From assembly GCA_902574405.1 (NCBI GenBank), contig CACGMX010000004.1, positions 1 through 40,003 of the forward strand: a stretch of DNA of 40,003 nucleotides, in the 5' to 3' direction. The position numbers and the translations under genes are program-made. The stretch's first letter is position 1, and every line of letters starts with the position of its first letter. A model generated the notes under the pieces. That model searched no databases and was not told the DNA's origin. It saw nothing but the letters and a program-made list of their open reading frames with translations. Of the stretch, positions 1-9,856 are shown piece by piece. This DNA is from an uncultured Prochlorococcus sp. GTDB taxonomy: Bacteria; Cyanobacteriota; Cyanobacteriia; PCC-6307; Cyanobiaceae.

Positions 1-116
1 TCACGACTAAAGGTGGTCCAAAAGAAGTTGGAACAAGTACAACAGGTGCTGTTGTAATGACTCTCGTTACTGTATCTTTAATGGATGTGTTACTAACGCA
101 AATTTTATTTGGATGA
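1..116 (+). CDS. MlaE-type ABC transporter permease, C-terminal end (partial)
   Basis: Only the last 37 codons of this gene are in the window. The frame starts at base 3 and stops with TGA at 114-116. The peptide carries the GGPKEVGTSTTGAVV pattern followed by a hydrophobic helix containing D and LT, and ends in ILFG. This is the usual C-terminus of the MlaE/DUF140 permease family. Members form the membrane part of ABC systems that move phospholipids between inner and outer membranes; the cyanobacterial and plastid (TGD1-like) branch is proposed to transport lipids. The stop lies 4 bases before the ATG of the DUF3119 gene, so the two are probably co-transcribed. The family call rests on a short fragment but the motif is characteristic. 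Confidence 0.75.
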   Translation, partial: TTKGGPKEVGTSTTGAVVMTLVTVSLMDVLLTQILFG

Positions 117-120
117 TTCT

Positions 121-525
121 ATGTTTAATACTAAATCAAAAAAAGAGGAACCAGTAATAATATCCCCTTCATTTCAGTTGCCAATTATTCTAATATTTTT
201 AAGTTTTATGCTTTTGTTTTTGAATATTGGTTCCTTGCCAACAATAGTTTTTGCTTCTTTTAGCTTTTTTTTATTACTTCAGTCATTCACCTTAAGAATA
301 AAAATAACAAATGATGATTTTATCGTTTTACAATTAGGGAAAGAGATTAGAACTTTTCCTTTCAAAAACTGGATATCATGGAAATTCTTTTTCCCTATAA
401 TCCCAGGTATTTTTTATTTTCGAGAAAAGTCCAGTCCTCATTTATTACCAATTTTATTTAATCCAAAGCAATTAAAGGATGAGCTCATAAAAAAAGTTGA
501 CTCCCTGGAAATTAAAAATTCTTAA
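121..525 (+). CDS. DUF3119 family membrane protein
   Basis: A 134-residue protein recognised as the cyanobacterial DUF3119 family; its function is unknown. Residues about 17-35 and 38-57 form a hydrophobic pair of membrane helices. They are followed by a basic/aromatic soluble part with FPFKNWISWKFFF and a turn containing PGIFYFREK. I start at ATG 121. A TTG at 109 is in frame but would overlap the upstream permease stop. The gene sits between the MlaE-like permease and a DUF3086 gene with gaps of 4 and 35 bases, so it is probably part of an envelope or lipid operon that ends with plsY. That functional link is inference from context only. Confidence 0.85.
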   Translation: MFNTKSKKEEPVIISPSFQLPIILIFLSFMLLFLNIGSLPTIVFASFSFFLLLQSFTLRIKITNDDFIVLQLGKEIRTFPFKNWISWKFFFPIIPGIFYFREKSSPHLLPILFNPKQLKDELIKKVDSLEIKNS

Positions 526-560
526 AATTCAGACTTTGCATAATCATCAAAATTATTTAA

Positions 561-1571
561 ATGACAAATACAGAAATTTCCGACAATAATCCTGAAAAGG
601 AATTAACAATAGATAAGTCAATTTCAGATGATAAAACCAAACAAATTAGTAAAAAAAATACAACGCAAAATAAAAAAATTACTCCCAAAAAAGACCAATC
701 AACTAAATCTTTTGATCAAATTTCTAATGAAATTTTTCGAGAGCTCCTTTCAAAAAAAGACTCTTTAGTTAAAGAAATAAAAGAGTTAGAAACAAAAAAA
801 ATTGAAATAGAAAATGACATTGAGTCAAATTTTAAAGGACAGTCAGATAATATTGCTAAAAGAGTTAAAGGATTTCAAGAGTACTTAACTGGAGCTTTGC
901 AGAATCTTTCACAAAACGTAGAGAAACTTGAATTAGTTTCTCAACCAATCATCGTAAAGCCTTCTCCCCTTGATGAGAAAAAACAAAACAATAGTACAAA
1001 TAATGTAGTTAGTGTTCCTGCTCTTTCTGAAACATTTAAGCCAGATGAAAAGATTATAAAAAGCTGCTTTTCAAGTTTCACAGAACAACCTGACTTTTAT
1101 GCAGAACCATGGAAATTAAGACGGAGTCTTGATTCATCAGATATAGAAATTATGGATGATTGGTTCTTTAACATGGGAGGAAGAGGTTCTCTTGAAAGTA
1201 GAGGATCTAGACAAAAAAATGCCTTGTTAACAGCGGGTTTAATATCTATTATTGGCGAATTATATGGAGATCAGTTTCAGACTCTTATATTAGCTTCGCA
1301 GCCTGAACGATTAGGTGAATGGAGAAGAATTCTTCAAGATTCACTTGGTCTCACAAGGGATGACTTTGGACCTAATAGTGGGATTGTTCTTTTTGAAAGG
1401 CCTGAAGGTGTCATCGAAAGAGCTGATAGATTAGAAGCCAATGAAGAATTGCCATTTATTATTATTGATGCAGCAGAAACCTCTGTTGAAATTCCAATAC
1501 TTCAATTCCCATTATGGCTTGCATTTGCTGGTTCAGATAATGAAATTTACGATGACCTTGAACTGAACTAA
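561..1571 (+). CDS. DUF3086 family protein with N-terminal coiled coil
   Basis: A 336-residue soluble protein of the cyanobacterial DUF3086 family; function unknown. The first 50 or so residues are polar and low-complexity, rich in K, N, T and S. Residues about 52-125 look like a coiled coil ([20 protein letters not shown] region). The conserved globular part starts near residue 175, with [20 protein letters not shown], and contains [16 protein letters not shown]. It runs to the end with several predicted beta/alpha segments ([26 protein letters not shown]). There is no signal peptide or membrane helix. The stop is 5 bases before plsY, so translation may be coupled. Confidence 0.85.
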   Translation: MTNTEISDNNPEKELTIDKSISDDKTKQISKKNTTQNKKITPKKDQSTKSFDQISNEIFRELLSKKDSLVKEIKELETKKIEIENDIESNFKGQSDNIAKRVKGFQEYLTGALQNLSQNVEKLELVSQPIIVKPSPLDEKKQNNSTNNVVSVPALSETFKPDEKIIKSCFSSFTEQPDFYAEPWKLRRSLDSSDIEIMDDWFFNMGGRGSLESRGSRQKNALLTAGLISIIGELYGDQFQTLILASQPERLGEWRRILQDSLGLTRDDFGPNSGIVLFERPEGVIERADRLEANEELPFIIIDAAETSVEIPILQFPLWLAFAGSDNEIYDDLELN

Positions 1572-1576
1572 GCTTT

Positions 1577-2170
1577 ATGGATATCTTAATAATTTTCACA
1601 AGTTATCTTTTAGGATCACTTCCGACAGGTTTTTTAATTGGAAAATATCTCAAAAATATAGATCTACGAACTATAGGTTCTGGATCTACAGGTGCCACAA
1701 ATGTCTTAAGAAATGTTGGAAAATGGCCAGCACTTTTTGTATTTATCATTGACGTTGGGAAAGGCCTTATTGCAGTAAAAATTGCTCAATATTACACAGA
1801 TCAAGGATTGATAGAGGTAATAGCAGGGATATCCGCCATCTCAGGACATATTTGGCCAATATGGCTTAGAGGTAAAGGAGGTAAAGCTGTTGCGACTGGA
1901 TTAGGTATGTTTTTAGCTCTTTCTTGGAAAGTCGGACTAGCATCACTTGGCATTTTTTTAATAGTCCTGACAAAAACTAAATTTGTTTCTTTATCCAGTA
2001 TTTCAGCTGCAATCTTTCTCCCTATTTTTATGCTTTTTTACCTAGGTAAATTTATGCATTCATACTTTTTTATAAGTTTAATTGTGGCATTATTAGTAAT
2101 TTGGAAACATAGAACAAACATAACAAGATTGCTTAAGGGAGAAGAATCTAAAATTAATCAGAATCAATAG
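1577..2170 (+). CDS. plsY: Acyl-phosphate:glycerol-3-phosphate acyltransferase PlsY
   Basis: PlsY moves an acyl group from acyl-phosphate to sn-glycerol 3-phosphate, giving lysophosphatidic acid, the first step of membrane phospholipid synthesis. The 197-residue polytopic protein has the three family motifs: [15 protein letters not shown] near residue 10, [20 protein letters not shown] near 35-54, and [20 protein letters not shown] near 95-115. Length is typical. ATG 1577 lies just after the DUF3086 stop. Its last 17 bases overlap the convergent pyrF gene, with no room for a separate terminator. It is the last gene of the lipid/envelope run at the left of the window. Confidence 0.96.
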   Translation: MDILIIFTSYLLGSLPTGFLIGKYLKNIDLRTIGSGSTGATNVLRNVGKWPALFVFIIDVGKGLIAVKIAQYYTDQGLIEVIAGISAISGHIWPIWLRGKGGKAVATGLGMFLALSWKVGLASLGIFLIVLTKTKFVSLSSISAAIFLPIFMLFYLGKFMHSYFFISLIVALLVIWKHRTNITRLLKGEESKINQNQ

Positions 2171-2882
2171 ATTTAAATATTTCTATTAGAGCTTTATTAG
2201 GATCTACAGCTTTTGATATTGATCTACCAATGACTAACTTAGAAGCGCCATTATTTATAGCTTCATAGGGAGTCATAATTCTATTTTGATCATCTTTATT
2301 GTCAATATTTAATCTGATACCTGGTGTAATTAGTTCAAAATTATCCTTATAAATGGATCTCAACATTTTTACCTCCCAAGGGGAGCAAACACATCCATCT
2401 AATCCAGCATCAAAAGACAACTTTGCAAGTCTCAATACATTTTCTTCAATTGAATTATTTCTATCAAGATCAGTTTGAAAATCTTTAAGAGAAAAGCTTG
2501 TTAAAACTGTTATTCCAATAACAAAAGGAGGTTTTACACTGACTGAGGTGGCTCCTTCTAAAGATGCTTCTTTTGAATCCTTAAGAGCTTTTAGGCCTGC
2601 TGAAGCATGAATAGAAATTATATCAACACCTAATTTTGAAACTTGGAAACATGCTGCACGCATGGTGTTTGGAATATCATGAAATTTTAAGTCTAAAAAA
2701 ATTTTTTTATTTAAACCTTTTAATATTTCAATAACTTTTGGACCTTCCCTAACAAAAAGCTCTAACCCAACTTTCACCCATTTTATTTCAGGACATTTTT
2801 CTAGAAGTAATTTTACTTGACCTAAATCTAATCCATCTATTGCCAATATTATTTTGTCTTTTGAATTAAATCTGTTATTCAT
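2154..2882 (-). CDS. pyrF: Orotidine 5'-phosphate decarboxylase
   Basis: PyrF decarboxylates OMP to UMP, the last step of de novo pyrimidine synthesis. The 242-residue TIM-barrel protein has the catalytic D-x-K-x-x-D element as [10 protein letters not shown] at residues 64-73 (D64, K66, D69), an early AIDGLDL strand carrying the first conserved Asp, and the phosphate-binding ITPGIRL and LVIGRSI segments near the C-terminus. ATG 2882 is 6 bases after the tyrS stop, so it is probably co-transcribed with the DUF1825 gene and tyrS. Its 3' end overlaps convergent plsY by 17 bases. Confidence 0.96.
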   Translation of the reverse strand: MNNRFNSKDKIILAIDGLDLGQVKLLLEKCPEIKWVKVGLELFVREGPKVIEILKGLNKKIFLDLKFHDIPNTMRAACFQVSKLGVDIISIHASAGLKALKDSKEASLEGATSVSVKPPFVIGITVLTSFSLKDFQTDLDRNNSIEENVLRLAKLSFDAGLDGCVCSPWEVKMLRSIYKDNFELITPGIRLNIDNKDDQNRIMTPYEAINNGASKLVIGRSISKAVDPNKALIEIFKSIDSD

Positions 2883-2888
2883 CAGTAT

Positions 2889-4127
2889 TCAGTTTTCAAA
2901 CCTCTTAATTATTTTTTTCCCAATTTGCAAAATTTTTCCTTCTAAATCATTTTTTGAATTAAAAACTAAATCAGGATTTATTACTTTCTGACTATCAATT
3001 TTTACACCCCCACCTTTAATAGATCTTTTGGATTCGCTACTAGATTTGAAAAGTTTCAGAGCGCTCAATAAGTAGAAAAACTTTACTGGAAAAACTACTT
3101 CTTTTAAAGAAATCTCTGGAATTTCTCCAACTTTTTCTTTGTGTCCAAGGAATAATTTTTCGCAGTTTGATTGCGCCTTTAATGCTTCTTCAGCTCCATG
3201 GAATAAGGTAGTAACTTCTAAAGCCATTCTTCTCTGTAATTCACGAGGATTTAAGTTTTCAAGAGAACGTAAATCTAATTCAGTGAGTAATTCAAAATAA
3301 GTGGGTATTATATTATCGGGTACTTTTTCTAATTTTGAATACATTGACAGAGGATCTTCAGTCAAACCGACGGTGTTAAATTCAGATTTGCTCATCTTCT
3401 TAATTCCGTCTAAACCTGTCAAAATTGGCAGTAGAACTCCAAATTGAGGATCTTGTTTAAAATGCCTTTGAAGATCTCTTCCTATTGCAATATTAAATTT
3501 CTGATCTGTGCCTCCAAGCTCAATATCTGATTGAACAACTACCGAATCGTAACCTTGTAATAGTGGATATAAGAATTCATGCAAAGCAATTGGAACTTGC
3601 GAAGTGTATCTTTTATTAAATTCTTCCTTAGCTAGCATTTGACTAACTGTTGCACTCCCCATTAATTCAATTATCGAATTAAGATTTAATCCTCTTAACC
3701 ATTCACTGTTATATCTAATTTCTATTCTATCTTTTGAATCAAAATCTAAAATAGATTCATTAGCTGGCTTTCCCATCCCTAGTTGGGTTAAGTATGTTTT
3801 TGCATTATCCTTAACTTGTTTTTCCGTTAACTGAACTCTTGTTTTGTTTTTTCCGGTTGGGTCTCCAATTTGAGCAGTAAAATCCCCAATTATTAAAACT
3901 GCAATATGTCCATTATCTTGAAATGCCCTAAGTTTTTTAAACAATATGCTGTGCCCAAGGTGAATATCTGTTCCAGTTGGATCTATTCCGAGTTTAACCC
4001 TCAATTTTTTATTATTTTTTTTCGCATGATCAATTATTTCTGAGAAAGTTTGATGTGTGCCCCTAATTGGGAAGTATTCTTCTAGTCCTCTTGCCAGCCA
4101 TGATGGCAATATTGAATTATCTGACAT
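2889..4127 (-). CDS. tyrS: Tyrosyl-tRNA synthetase
   Basis: Charges tRNA-Tyr with tyrosine. The 412-residue class I synthetase has the HIGH-equivalent HLGHS at residues 56-60, within [13 protein letters not shown]. It has KMSKS at 244-248 and the tyrosine-pocket helix [20 protein letters not shown] between them. Residues about 350-412 form a C-terminal S4-type RNA-binding domain ([17 protein letters not shown]). The length and early motif spacing match the TyrZ-like bacterial branch. It follows the DUF1825 gene by 19 bases and precedes pyrF by 6. No T-box or other leader is visible. Confidence 0.96.
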   Translation of the reverse strand: MSDNSILPSWLARGLEEYFPIRGTHQTFSEIIDHAKKNNKKLRVKLGIDPTGTDIHLGHSILFKKLRAFQDNGHIAVLIIGDFTAQIGDPTGKNKTRVQLTEKQVKDNAKTYLTQLGMGKPANESILDFDSKDRIEIRYNSEWLRGLNLNSIIELMGSATVSQMLAKEEFNKRYTSQVPIALHEFLYPLLQGYDSVVVQSDIELGGTDQKFNIAIGRDLQRHFKQDPQFGVLLPILTGLDGIKKMSKSEFNTVGLTEDPLSMYSKLEKVPDNIIPTYFELLTELDLRSLENLNPRELQRRMALEVTTLFHGAEEALKAQSNCEKLFLGHKEKVGEIPEISLKEVVFPVKFFYLLSALKLFKSSSESKRSIKGGGVKIDSQKVINPDLVFNSKNDLEGKILQIGKKIIKRFEN

Positions 4128-4146
4128 GAAGCTTTAACCGTTAAAT

Positions 4147-4470
4147 TTAAGAAGTTTTATCAAGTTCATCCTTCATTCTTATTAATGTTTTATTCATTTG
4201 ATCAAACATTTGATCAGGAGTAATCCCAAATTGACTTAACTGTGTCTTTAATTGTTCGACTGTCATTTTTGCTTGAAAATCTTCAGATAATTCAAATCTC
4301 TTCATAAAAACCTTATAGCGATCCATAAGAGATTCCATTTTTTTTATAAACATTTTTTTTCCTTCTCTATCAAATTTTCCATAATCAGAACCAAGCTTCA
4401 TAAGTTCTTGATAATCTGTAAAAAGCTTTTTAGCTTCTTCTTGTACAATGTCAGACTCAAAAAATCCCAT
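4147..4470 (-). CDS. DUF1825 family protein
   Basis: A 107-residue, wholly helical-looking cytoplasmic protein that starts MGFFESDIVQEEAKKLF, a signature of the cyanobacterial DUF1825 family. Function is unknown. The sequence is rich in charged residues and Met/Phe, with no signal peptide, membrane helix or catalytic motif. ATG 4470 is clear. It heads a probable three-gene transcript with tyrS and pyrF, which may only reflect genome compaction. Confidence 0.85.
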   Translation of the reverse strand: MGFFESDIVQEEAKKLFTDYQELMKLGSDYGKFDREGKKMFIKKMESLMDRYKVFMKRFELSEDFQAKMTVEQLKTQLSQFGITPDQMFDQMNKTLIRMKDELDKTS

Positions 4471-4592
4471 TTCTATTTCTTTGATTCAGCTAGGTTGAGA
4501 CACTATTCCAAGATAACAAGAATCTTTTAAATTGATTAGAACATTAATAAAATTTTAGTTTATAAATAATTCTTTAACTTTTATTTAATCAG

Positions 4593-4615
4593 AATTATCT
4601 TTAGTAAAGATTATT
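4593..4615. repeat. AT-rich inverted repeat between divergent genes
   Basis: ATCTTTA (4597-4603) and TAAAGAT (4605-4611) are exact inverted copies around a single G. The arms extend outward with one mismatch. It lies in the 154-base space between the DUF1825 gene (-) and the GIY-YIG gene (+), ending about 10 bases before the latter's presumed TTG start. It could be an operator or a leader structure. It could also be chance in such AT-rich sequence. Confidence 0.3.
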
Positions 4616-4624
4616 TTTATAGTT

Positions 4625-5236
4625 TTGGAAAAATTTATCATAAATAATACTTCAAAACAAATTAGGCAATTTGAATTATTTGGTTCAAATTTAAATACAT
4701 CAATTAATTTCCATCACTCAAATAATCTAAAGATTAAAGGCGAAATCCTAAATGAGTGGAGAAATAGAATCCATAATCACCAATTTAAAATTTCAAAAAA
4801 TTCTCACAATAAAACCTTACACCAAACAAGTCTTCCTATAAATACAGTTTCCAATGAAAGAAAGATTGATCCGTTTTCACTGCAGCCATTATCATTAAAC
4901 TTTTGGAGAACCAATCAGTATATACACAATGGTCCAGCAATGTATTTTGTAATTGACTCGATGGAAAGTTCTAAAATAATCCTTTATATAGGAGAAACAA
5001 ACTTTGCCAATAAAAGATGGAAGGGAGAGCATGACTGTAAAAATTACCTCATGAACTATAAAGAAGCCCTAGCCAATAACAACCTCTCAAGTCACCAAGA
5101 TATTCGTTTTTTCTTAGATGTACCTAAAGAAGTAAAATTAAGACGTAAATTAGAACAACAACTGATATATTTATGGTTACCACCTTTTAATAAAGAAACC
5201 CGAGATAGGTGGGCAACTACTTTCACAAACAATTAA
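4625..5236 (+). CDS. GIY-YIG-like nuclease domain protein
   Basis: A 203-residue protein with a GIY-YIG-type fold in its second half. The first strand MYFVID (residues about 105-110) is followed by ILYIGET (YIG element). Next is ANKRW, which supplies the expected Arg, and then a helix with a conserved-looking Glu and the terminal Asn in LRRKLEQQLIYLWLPPFNKE. The order Y-IG, R, E, N is that of GIY-YIG nucleases. The first 100 residues are polar and unrecognised and may give target specificity. The only early start is TTG 4625; the next in-frame Met is inside the domain, so the start is uncertain. It lies 24 bases before pepA. Nuclease activity is inferred, not shown. Confidence 0.7.
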   Translation: MEKFIINNTSKQIRQFELFGSNLNTSINFHHSNNLKIKGEILNEWRNRIHNHQFKISKNSHNKTLHQTSLPINTVSNERKIDPFSLQPLSLNFWRTNQYIHNGPAMYFVIDSMESSKIILYIGETNFANKRWKGEHDCKNYLMNYKEALANNNLSSHQDIRFFLDVPKEVKLRRKLEQQLIYLWLPPFNKETRDRWATTFTNN

Positions 5237-5260
5237 AAGTTAATTAAATCATTTTTACAA

Positions 5261-6733
5261 ATGCAATTTTCCACATTCCAAAAAAATCTAGATAACTGGC
5301 AAGGTGCTTCATTAATTTTTGGAGTTTTAGAGGAAGAAATTGCAAGCCAACTTGAAAACATAAAATTTGTTGTTGACCCAAAATTATTACTTAAAAAAGT
5401 CACTCAAAAAAAATTCAAAGGAGAAAAAGGAAAAACCCTAAGCTTTGAATTTTTAGATCAAAAATTAGAAACTTTAATAATAGTTGGTCTTGGCAAATCG
5501 AAAGACCTTAATAAAAGTGATATAGAAAACTCTCTAGGAAATTTAATTAGGAAAACTGTTGATAAAAATGAAAAAATCAGCATCTTACTACCTTGGGAAT
5601 TAATAAATTCCCAACTAGAAATTAATCAATTAGCAGAGTCAGCCAGATTATCTGCTTATAAGGACAATAGATTCAACAAGAAAAAAGATGAAGATAAAGT
5701 TCTTAAAGAAATAGAGTTTTTGAATTTAAAAACATTTGGGAATATTAGCTTTGAAGAAACAGAAAAAATATGTGAAGGTGTAGAACTAGCTAGAAGACTT
5801 GTAGCCGCCCCTCCAAATAGTCTTACGCCCCAGGAAATGTCTATGCAAGCTTCTCAAATAGCTAAAGATCATGGTTTGGAATTAAAAATTTTAGAGACGA
5901 AAGAATGTGAAGATCTAGGAATGGGTGCATATTTAGCTGTAGCAAAAGGTTCTGATCTGGATCCGAAATTCATACATCTCACTTTGAAGACAGAGGGGCC
6001 TATAAAAGAAAAGATTGCTCTTGTTGGAAAGGGTTTAACTTTTGATTCTGGAGGATACAACCTTAAAGTAGGAGCCTCTCAAATTGAAATGATGAAATAT
6101 GATATGGGCGGAAGCGCTGCAGTTTTAGGAGCAGCAAAAGCACTTGGGGCAATAAAACCAAAGGGATTAGAAATACATTTTATTGTGGCAGCTTGCGAAA
6201 ATATGATAAATGGATCTGCAGTACATCCTGGAGATGTCGTTAAGGCATCTAATGGTAAGACAATTGAAATAAATAACACTGATGCGGAGGGTAGACTCAC
6301 ATTAGCTGATGCTTTAACTTACGCATCGAATTTAAAACCTGATTCAATAATAGATCTCGCCACTTTGACAGGAGCTATTGTTGTTGCATTAGGGAATGAT
6401 GTAGCAGGATTTTGGAGCAATGATGATGATCTAGCAAATGATCTAAAAGCTGCATCTGTAAAGTCAGGAGAAGAATTATGGCAAATGCCTTTACAAAAAT
6501 CTTATAAAGACGGGTTAAAGTCTCATATAGCTGATATGAAAAATACGGGTCCTAGAGCTGGTGGGTCAATAACTGCTGCTTTGTTTTTAGAGGAATTCTT
6601 TGATACAGATATTAAATGGGCTCATATTGATATTGCTGGTACTTGTTGGACTGATAAGAATAAGGGGATTAATCCATCAGGTGCAACAGGTTTTGGAGTA
6701 AAAACTCTTGTTCAATGGATTAAAAATAAATAA
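5261..6733 (+). CDS. pepA: Leucyl aminopeptidase (M17 family)
   Basis: A cytosolic dizinc/manganese aminopeptidase that removes N-terminal residues from peptides. The 490-residue protein has the M17 signature NTDAEGRL at residues 339-346 and metal/catalytic residues in [10 protein letters not shown] (K257, D262). The conserved [13 protein letters not shown] follows, and [19 protein letters not shown] near the C-terminus. The N-terminal macro-like domain (about 1-160) is more divergent, as usual. ATG 5261 is 24 bases after the GIY-YIG gene. It converges with msrA with a 12-base gap. Confidence 0.96.
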   Translation: MQFSTFQKNLDNWQGASLIFGVLEEEIASQLENIKFVVDPKLLLKKVTQKKFKGEKGKTLSFEFLDQKLETLIIVGLGKSKDLNKSDIENSLGNLIRKTVDKNEKISILLPWELINSQLEINQLAESARLSAYKDNRFNKKKDEDKVLKEIEFLNLKTFGNISFEETEKICEGVELARRLVAAPPNSLTPQEMSMQASQIAKDHGLELKILETKECEDLGMGAYLAVAKGSDLDPKFIHLTLKTEGPIKEKIALVGKGLTFDSGGYNLKVGASQIEMMKYDMGGSAAVLGAAKALGAIKPKGLEIHFIVAACENMINGSAVHPGDVVKASNGKTIEINNTDAEGRLTLADALTYASNLKPDSIIDLATLTGAIVVALGNDVAGFWSNDDDLANDLKAASVKSGEELWQMPLQKSYKDGLKSHIADMKNTGPRAGGSITAALFLEEFFDTDIKWAHIDIAGTCWTDKNKGINPSGATGFGVKTLVQWIKNK

Positions 6734-6745
6734 TTATAATTAGAA

Positions 6746-7348
6746 TCATTCAGTCCAAAGATTTGTTGATCTAGCGTTATTCCCCCATAATTTATCCAAT
6801 CTCTGATCTCTCCCGCATGAGAATCTGTAGAACTTATATTTTAATTCATTTCTCTCAGCAAAATCCTGATGATATTCTTCAGCCAACCAAAATTGACCTT
6901 TTGTTTTTAATTCTACAGATATTTTTTCTAATGGCACTCGCAATTCATTGGAGGCCGAAACAATTGCATTTTTTGCATCACTTGCCTCAGTTTGATCTTT
7001 ATAAAAGATCACTGGCCTATAAGAATCTCCACGATCACAAAATTGACCCTTGGCGTCCAAAGGATCAATATTCCTGAAATAAAGCCTAAGTATCTCGGGT
7101 AAAGTCACCAATTGGGTATTAAAGTCCACCAAAACCACTTCTTGATGTCCTTCATGATTTTCGTAGGTAGGATTTTGTAAATCTCCACCTGAATATCCAC
7201 TTTTTACAAAATTTATCCCCTTTAAAGACTCTAAATCATGCTCTAAACACCAAAAACATCCTCCTGCAAGGATCAATTCCTCAGCAAAAGCGTTTACAGG
7301 GTTAATAAATATTGAAAAAGCAATTATTAGAGGTAACAGATATTTCAT
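6746..7348 (-). CDS. msrA: Peptide methionine-S-sulfoxide reductase, exported form
   Basis: MsrA reduces methionine-S-sulfoxide in proteins and protects against photo-oxidative damage. The 200-residue protein has the catalytic GGCFWC motif (nucleophile C31) and a likely resolving Cys in YRFSCGRDQ near the C-terminus. EEYHQDF and GYSGG elements are also present. I choose ATG 7348, which gives a clear signal peptide (KYLLPLIIAFSIFINPVNAFA). The protein is therefore probably periplasmic or lumenal. A longer start at 7420 would place a basic segment before the signal and overlap lpxB by 56 bases. It is the last gene of the purC-bamA-lpx run, 16 bases after lpxB. Confidence 0.93.
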   Translation of the reverse strand: MKYLLPLIIAFSIFINPVNAFAEELILAGGCFWCLEHDLESLKGINFVKSGYSGGDLQNPTYENHEGHQEVVLVDFNTQLVTLPEILRLYFRNIDPLDAKGQFCDRGDSYRPVIFYKDQTEASDAKNAIVSASNELRVPLEKISVELKTKGQFWLAEEYHQDFAERNELKYKFYRFSCGRDQRLDKLWGNNARSTNLWTE

Positions 7349-7364
7349 TTTTTTATTATAAAGT

Positions 7365-8537
7365 TCAAATAATAGAATTAATAATCTCTTTTGCAGTTTT
7401 TTGGACTGCGCCCTCTTCACCTAATTCTTTTTTTAAAAAAGTATAACCTTTTTTTATTTTTTCTGACTTCCCCTCAAGAATCCTACAAGATTTATAGAAT
7501 ATTTTATTTTCGTCAAACTCTTTCTGTACAAACTCAGGAATAATTAATTTATTAACTAACAAATTTACAGGAGAAATAAATCTTACTTTAAAATTGAGTA
7601 TTTTTTTAGCAATAAAGGCAGTTACCCTACTTACTCTATAACCAACAATCTGCGGAATTCCATATAAAGCTAATTCCATATTAACTGTCCCAGATTTACA
7701 AAAAGCAATTTTAGTGAGCGAATAAATATAAGGCTTTAATTTAGCACTGTCCTTTGGAGAAATCACAAGGCCTTTGACTTGATATTTTCTAATGGATTTT
7801 TTGAATATTTCATCAAAAGCCCTCCGACAGGAGGGAATATAGACAATCAAACTTGGATATTTTTGTTGTAATTTTTTAGCAGCTCTCATAAAAGTAGGTA
7901 ATATATATCTTAATTCTTGAGGTCTTGATGCCGGCATCAAAAGTAGTATATTTTGATCTGGACGAAGGTTCAGAATAGTTCTGGCATCTTTCTTAAGAGG
8001 AAGTTTTTTTGTCAAATCAATCATTGGATGTCCAACCCACAAAACATTTCCGCCCCTTTTTTTATAAAATGATGCTTCCTTCTTGAAAATCGCAAAAATT
8101 TTATCAGAAAATTTTATAAGATTTGTTGTAGTATTATTTCCTACCCTCCAGGCCCACTCTTGAGGAGCAATATAGTAGAAAATTGGAATATTAGTCTTCG
8201 ATCTTTTTAATTTAGTTCCAATTTTTATATTGGGACCCATATAATCAATCAAAATTAAGCAATCTGGAGGATGCTTTTTTAGTAATTTATAGAATCTTTT
8301 TTGAATTCTGATTGTTGGCAGAATAAGAGGTAAAGCCTCCCAAATCCCTATTGCACTGATTGATGTAGTGTCTCGAAGAATTTTGACACCTTCTTTTTTC
8401 ATTCTTTCCCCACCTAATCCACAAATTTCTAAATCTATGGATTTTTTTTTAGCTTCATCTAATAATGCTTTCGATAACAAACTTCCGTGCAAATCGCCAG
8501 AGACTTCTCCAGTACTTATAAATATCTTTTTATTCAT
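7365..8537 (-). CDS. lpxB: Lipid-A-disaccharide synthase
   Basis: LpxB condenses UDP-2,3-diacylglucosamine with lipid X to form the tetraacyl disaccharide of lipid A. The 390-residue GT-B-type glycosyltransferase starts with FISTGEVSGDLHGSLL, the LpxB N-terminal signature. It contains YYIAPQEWAWR, VGHPMID, LMPASRPQEL and AFCKSGTVNMELALYGIPQ, the nucleotide-binding region. ATG 8537 overlaps the lpxA stop by 4 bases, a translational-coupling arrangement. It acts at the inner membrane with the neighbouring lpxA and lpxC products. Confidence 0.96.
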   Translation of the reverse strand: MNKKIFISTGEVSGDLHGSLLSKALLDEAKKKSIDLEICGLGGERMKKEGVKILRDTTSISAIGIWEALPLILPTIRIQKRFYKLLKKHPPDCLILIDYMGPNIKIGTKLKRSKTNIPIFYYIAPQEWAWRVGNNTTTNLIKFSDKIFAIFKKEASFYKKRGGNVLWVGHPMIDLTKKLPLKKDARTILNLRPDQNILLLMPASRPQELRYILPTFMRAAKKLQQKYPSLIVYIPSCRRAFDEIFKKSIRKYQVKGLVISPKDSAKLKPYIYSLTKIAFCKSGTVNMELALYGIPQIVGYRVSRVTAFIAKKILNFKVRFISPVNLLVNKLIIPEFVQKEFDENKIFYKSCRILEGKSEKIKKGYTFLKKELGEEGAVQKTAKEIINSII

Positions 8538-9376
8538 GAATTCACTACAGGCATTGGTCCTCGTCTTTCTTTAGATATTGAATCTTTTAAAAAATTACAT
8601 AACTTTGAAGATGAAAGATCTAATTCTCTTTTCATTGCTTTTTCTAATGAATTTGAAATAGCATCGCTAGATTTAAAGAGGAGATTCCAAGTACTTTGAA
8701 GTAATTTAAAATCAAAATCTTTGTTTTCCATCAAACCACTTCTTTTAATTCCAATCCTATTCAAACCTCTTAATCTTCCTGGATGACCTTCTGCTAAACA
8801 AAAAGGAGGTACGTCTCTATCTACTCTTGTCATTCCCCCAATCATTGCCAAATATCCAATATGTACAAATTGATGGATACCTAAACAGCCACCAATAATA
8901 GCTTTTTCTTCAATCTTTACATGACCTGCAACTTGAACACTATTTGATAAGACTATCCCATTGGCAAGTTCACAATTATGACCAATATGAGAGTAAGCCA
9001 TTAACAAATTATTATTACCAATAATAGTTTGTTCTCCTTCCTCAGTTGCCTTATTAATAGTTACGCATTCTCTAAATGTATTATTATCTCCAATGATTAC
9101 TTCAGTAGGGGCCCCTTTATATTTAAGATCTTGGGGATCAAGTCCTATAAAAACATTAGGGAAAACTTTATTGTTAATTCCAATTTTAGTTCTTCCAGTA
9201 ATAACAGCATTTGGTCCTATTTCAGTTCCTTTCCCAATAGTCACATCAGGACCGACAATAGCTCCTTGAGAAATAATTACCCCATCATGCAATTCTGCTT
9301 TTGGATCAACAAAAGCGTTTAGGTGAACTTTAACACCACTAAAATTTGACTTTGATTCAGTATTTTTATTTTCCAT
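8534..9376 (-). CDS. lpxA: UDP-N-acetylglucosamine acyltransferase
   Basis: LpxA adds the 3-hydroxyacyl chain to UDP-GlcNAc, the first step of lipid A synthesis. The 280-residue protein is a left-handed beta helix built of hexapeptide repeats across residues about 15-200 (PKAELHDGVIISQGAIVGP, TIGKGTEIGPNAVITG). The catalytic His is in AYSHIGHNCELAN. The C-terminal helical part begins near 205 (GLNRIGIKRSGL). The ATG is 4 bases after the fabZ stop, and the 3' end overlaps lpxB by 4. Acyl-chain preference cannot be read with confidence. Confidence 0.96.
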   Translation of the reverse strand: MENKNTESKSNFSGVKVHLNAFVDPKAELHDGVIISQGAIVGPDVTIGKGTEIGPNAVITGRTKIGINNKVFPNVFIGLDPQDLKYKGAPTEVIIGDNNTFRECVTINKATEEGEQTIIGNNNLLMAYSHIGHNCELANGIVLSNSVQVAGHVKIEEKAIIGGCLGIHQFVHIGYLAMIGGMTRVDRDVPPFCLAEGHPGRLRGLNRIGIKRSGLMENKDFDFKLLQSTWNLLFKSSDAISNSLEKAMKRELDLSSSKLCNFLKDSISKERRGPMPVVNS

Positions 9377-9380
9377 TTTC

Positions 9381-9839
9381 TTAGTCGACTAATGAGAACA
9401 TTAATTCTCCAGAACAAACCAAATTCCCATCAACATGAGCCTCACCTTTAACCTTCCCAAATCTTTGTCTTTTAATACTCAATAAATCACAAGAAATTAT
9501 CAATTGATCTCCAGGTAAAACAGGTTTTCTGAATTTAACATTATTAATCCCAGCGAAGACGAAAAGTCCCTTAGGAAGATCTGGCATTTGCGTTACAATT
9601 ATTCCACCAACTTGAGCCATTGATTCAACAATGAGAACCCCTGGCATCAAAGGTCTATCAGGAAAATGTCCCTGAAATTGAGGCTCATTTATAGTTACAT
9701 TTTTTACTGCAACAGCTCTCTCCCCAGGAATATGTTCTATGACCTTATCCACAAGAGCAAAAGGATATCTATGGGGTAATAAACCTAGTATGTGCTCAGA
9801 GGAAAGTTGATTATTTTCACTGATTAGTTTTTTTTTCAA
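9381..9839 (-). CDS. fabZ: 3-hydroxyacyl-[ACP] dehydratase FabZ
   Basis: FabZ dehydrates 3-hydroxyacyl-ACP in fatty-acid elongation. It competes with LpxA for the same 3-hydroxyacyl-ACP pool, which explains its place between lpxC and lpxA. The 152-residue hot-dog-fold protein has [14 protein letters not shown] near the N-terminus. The catalytic His and Glu are in [20 protein letters not shown]. The start appears to be TTG 9839, since no early ATG exists in the frame; conserved sequence begins about 15 residues later. Gaps to lpxC and lpxA are 17 and 4 bases. Confidence 0.95.
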   Translation of the reverse strand: MKKKLISENNQLSSEHILGLLPHRYPFALVDKVIEHIPGERAVAVKNVTINEPQFQGHFPDRPLMPGVLIVESMAQVGGIIVTQMPDLPKGLFVFAGINNVKFRKPVLPGDQLIISCDLLSIKRQRFGKVKGEAHVDGNLVCSGELMFSLVD

Positions 9840-9856
9840 AACAATTAAAAATAAAG

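Noticed and set aside
7349-7420. N-terminal extension of msrA to 7420
   Set aside because: It would put a basic stretch before a clear signal peptide and overlap lpxB by 56 bases. ATG 7348 is better.
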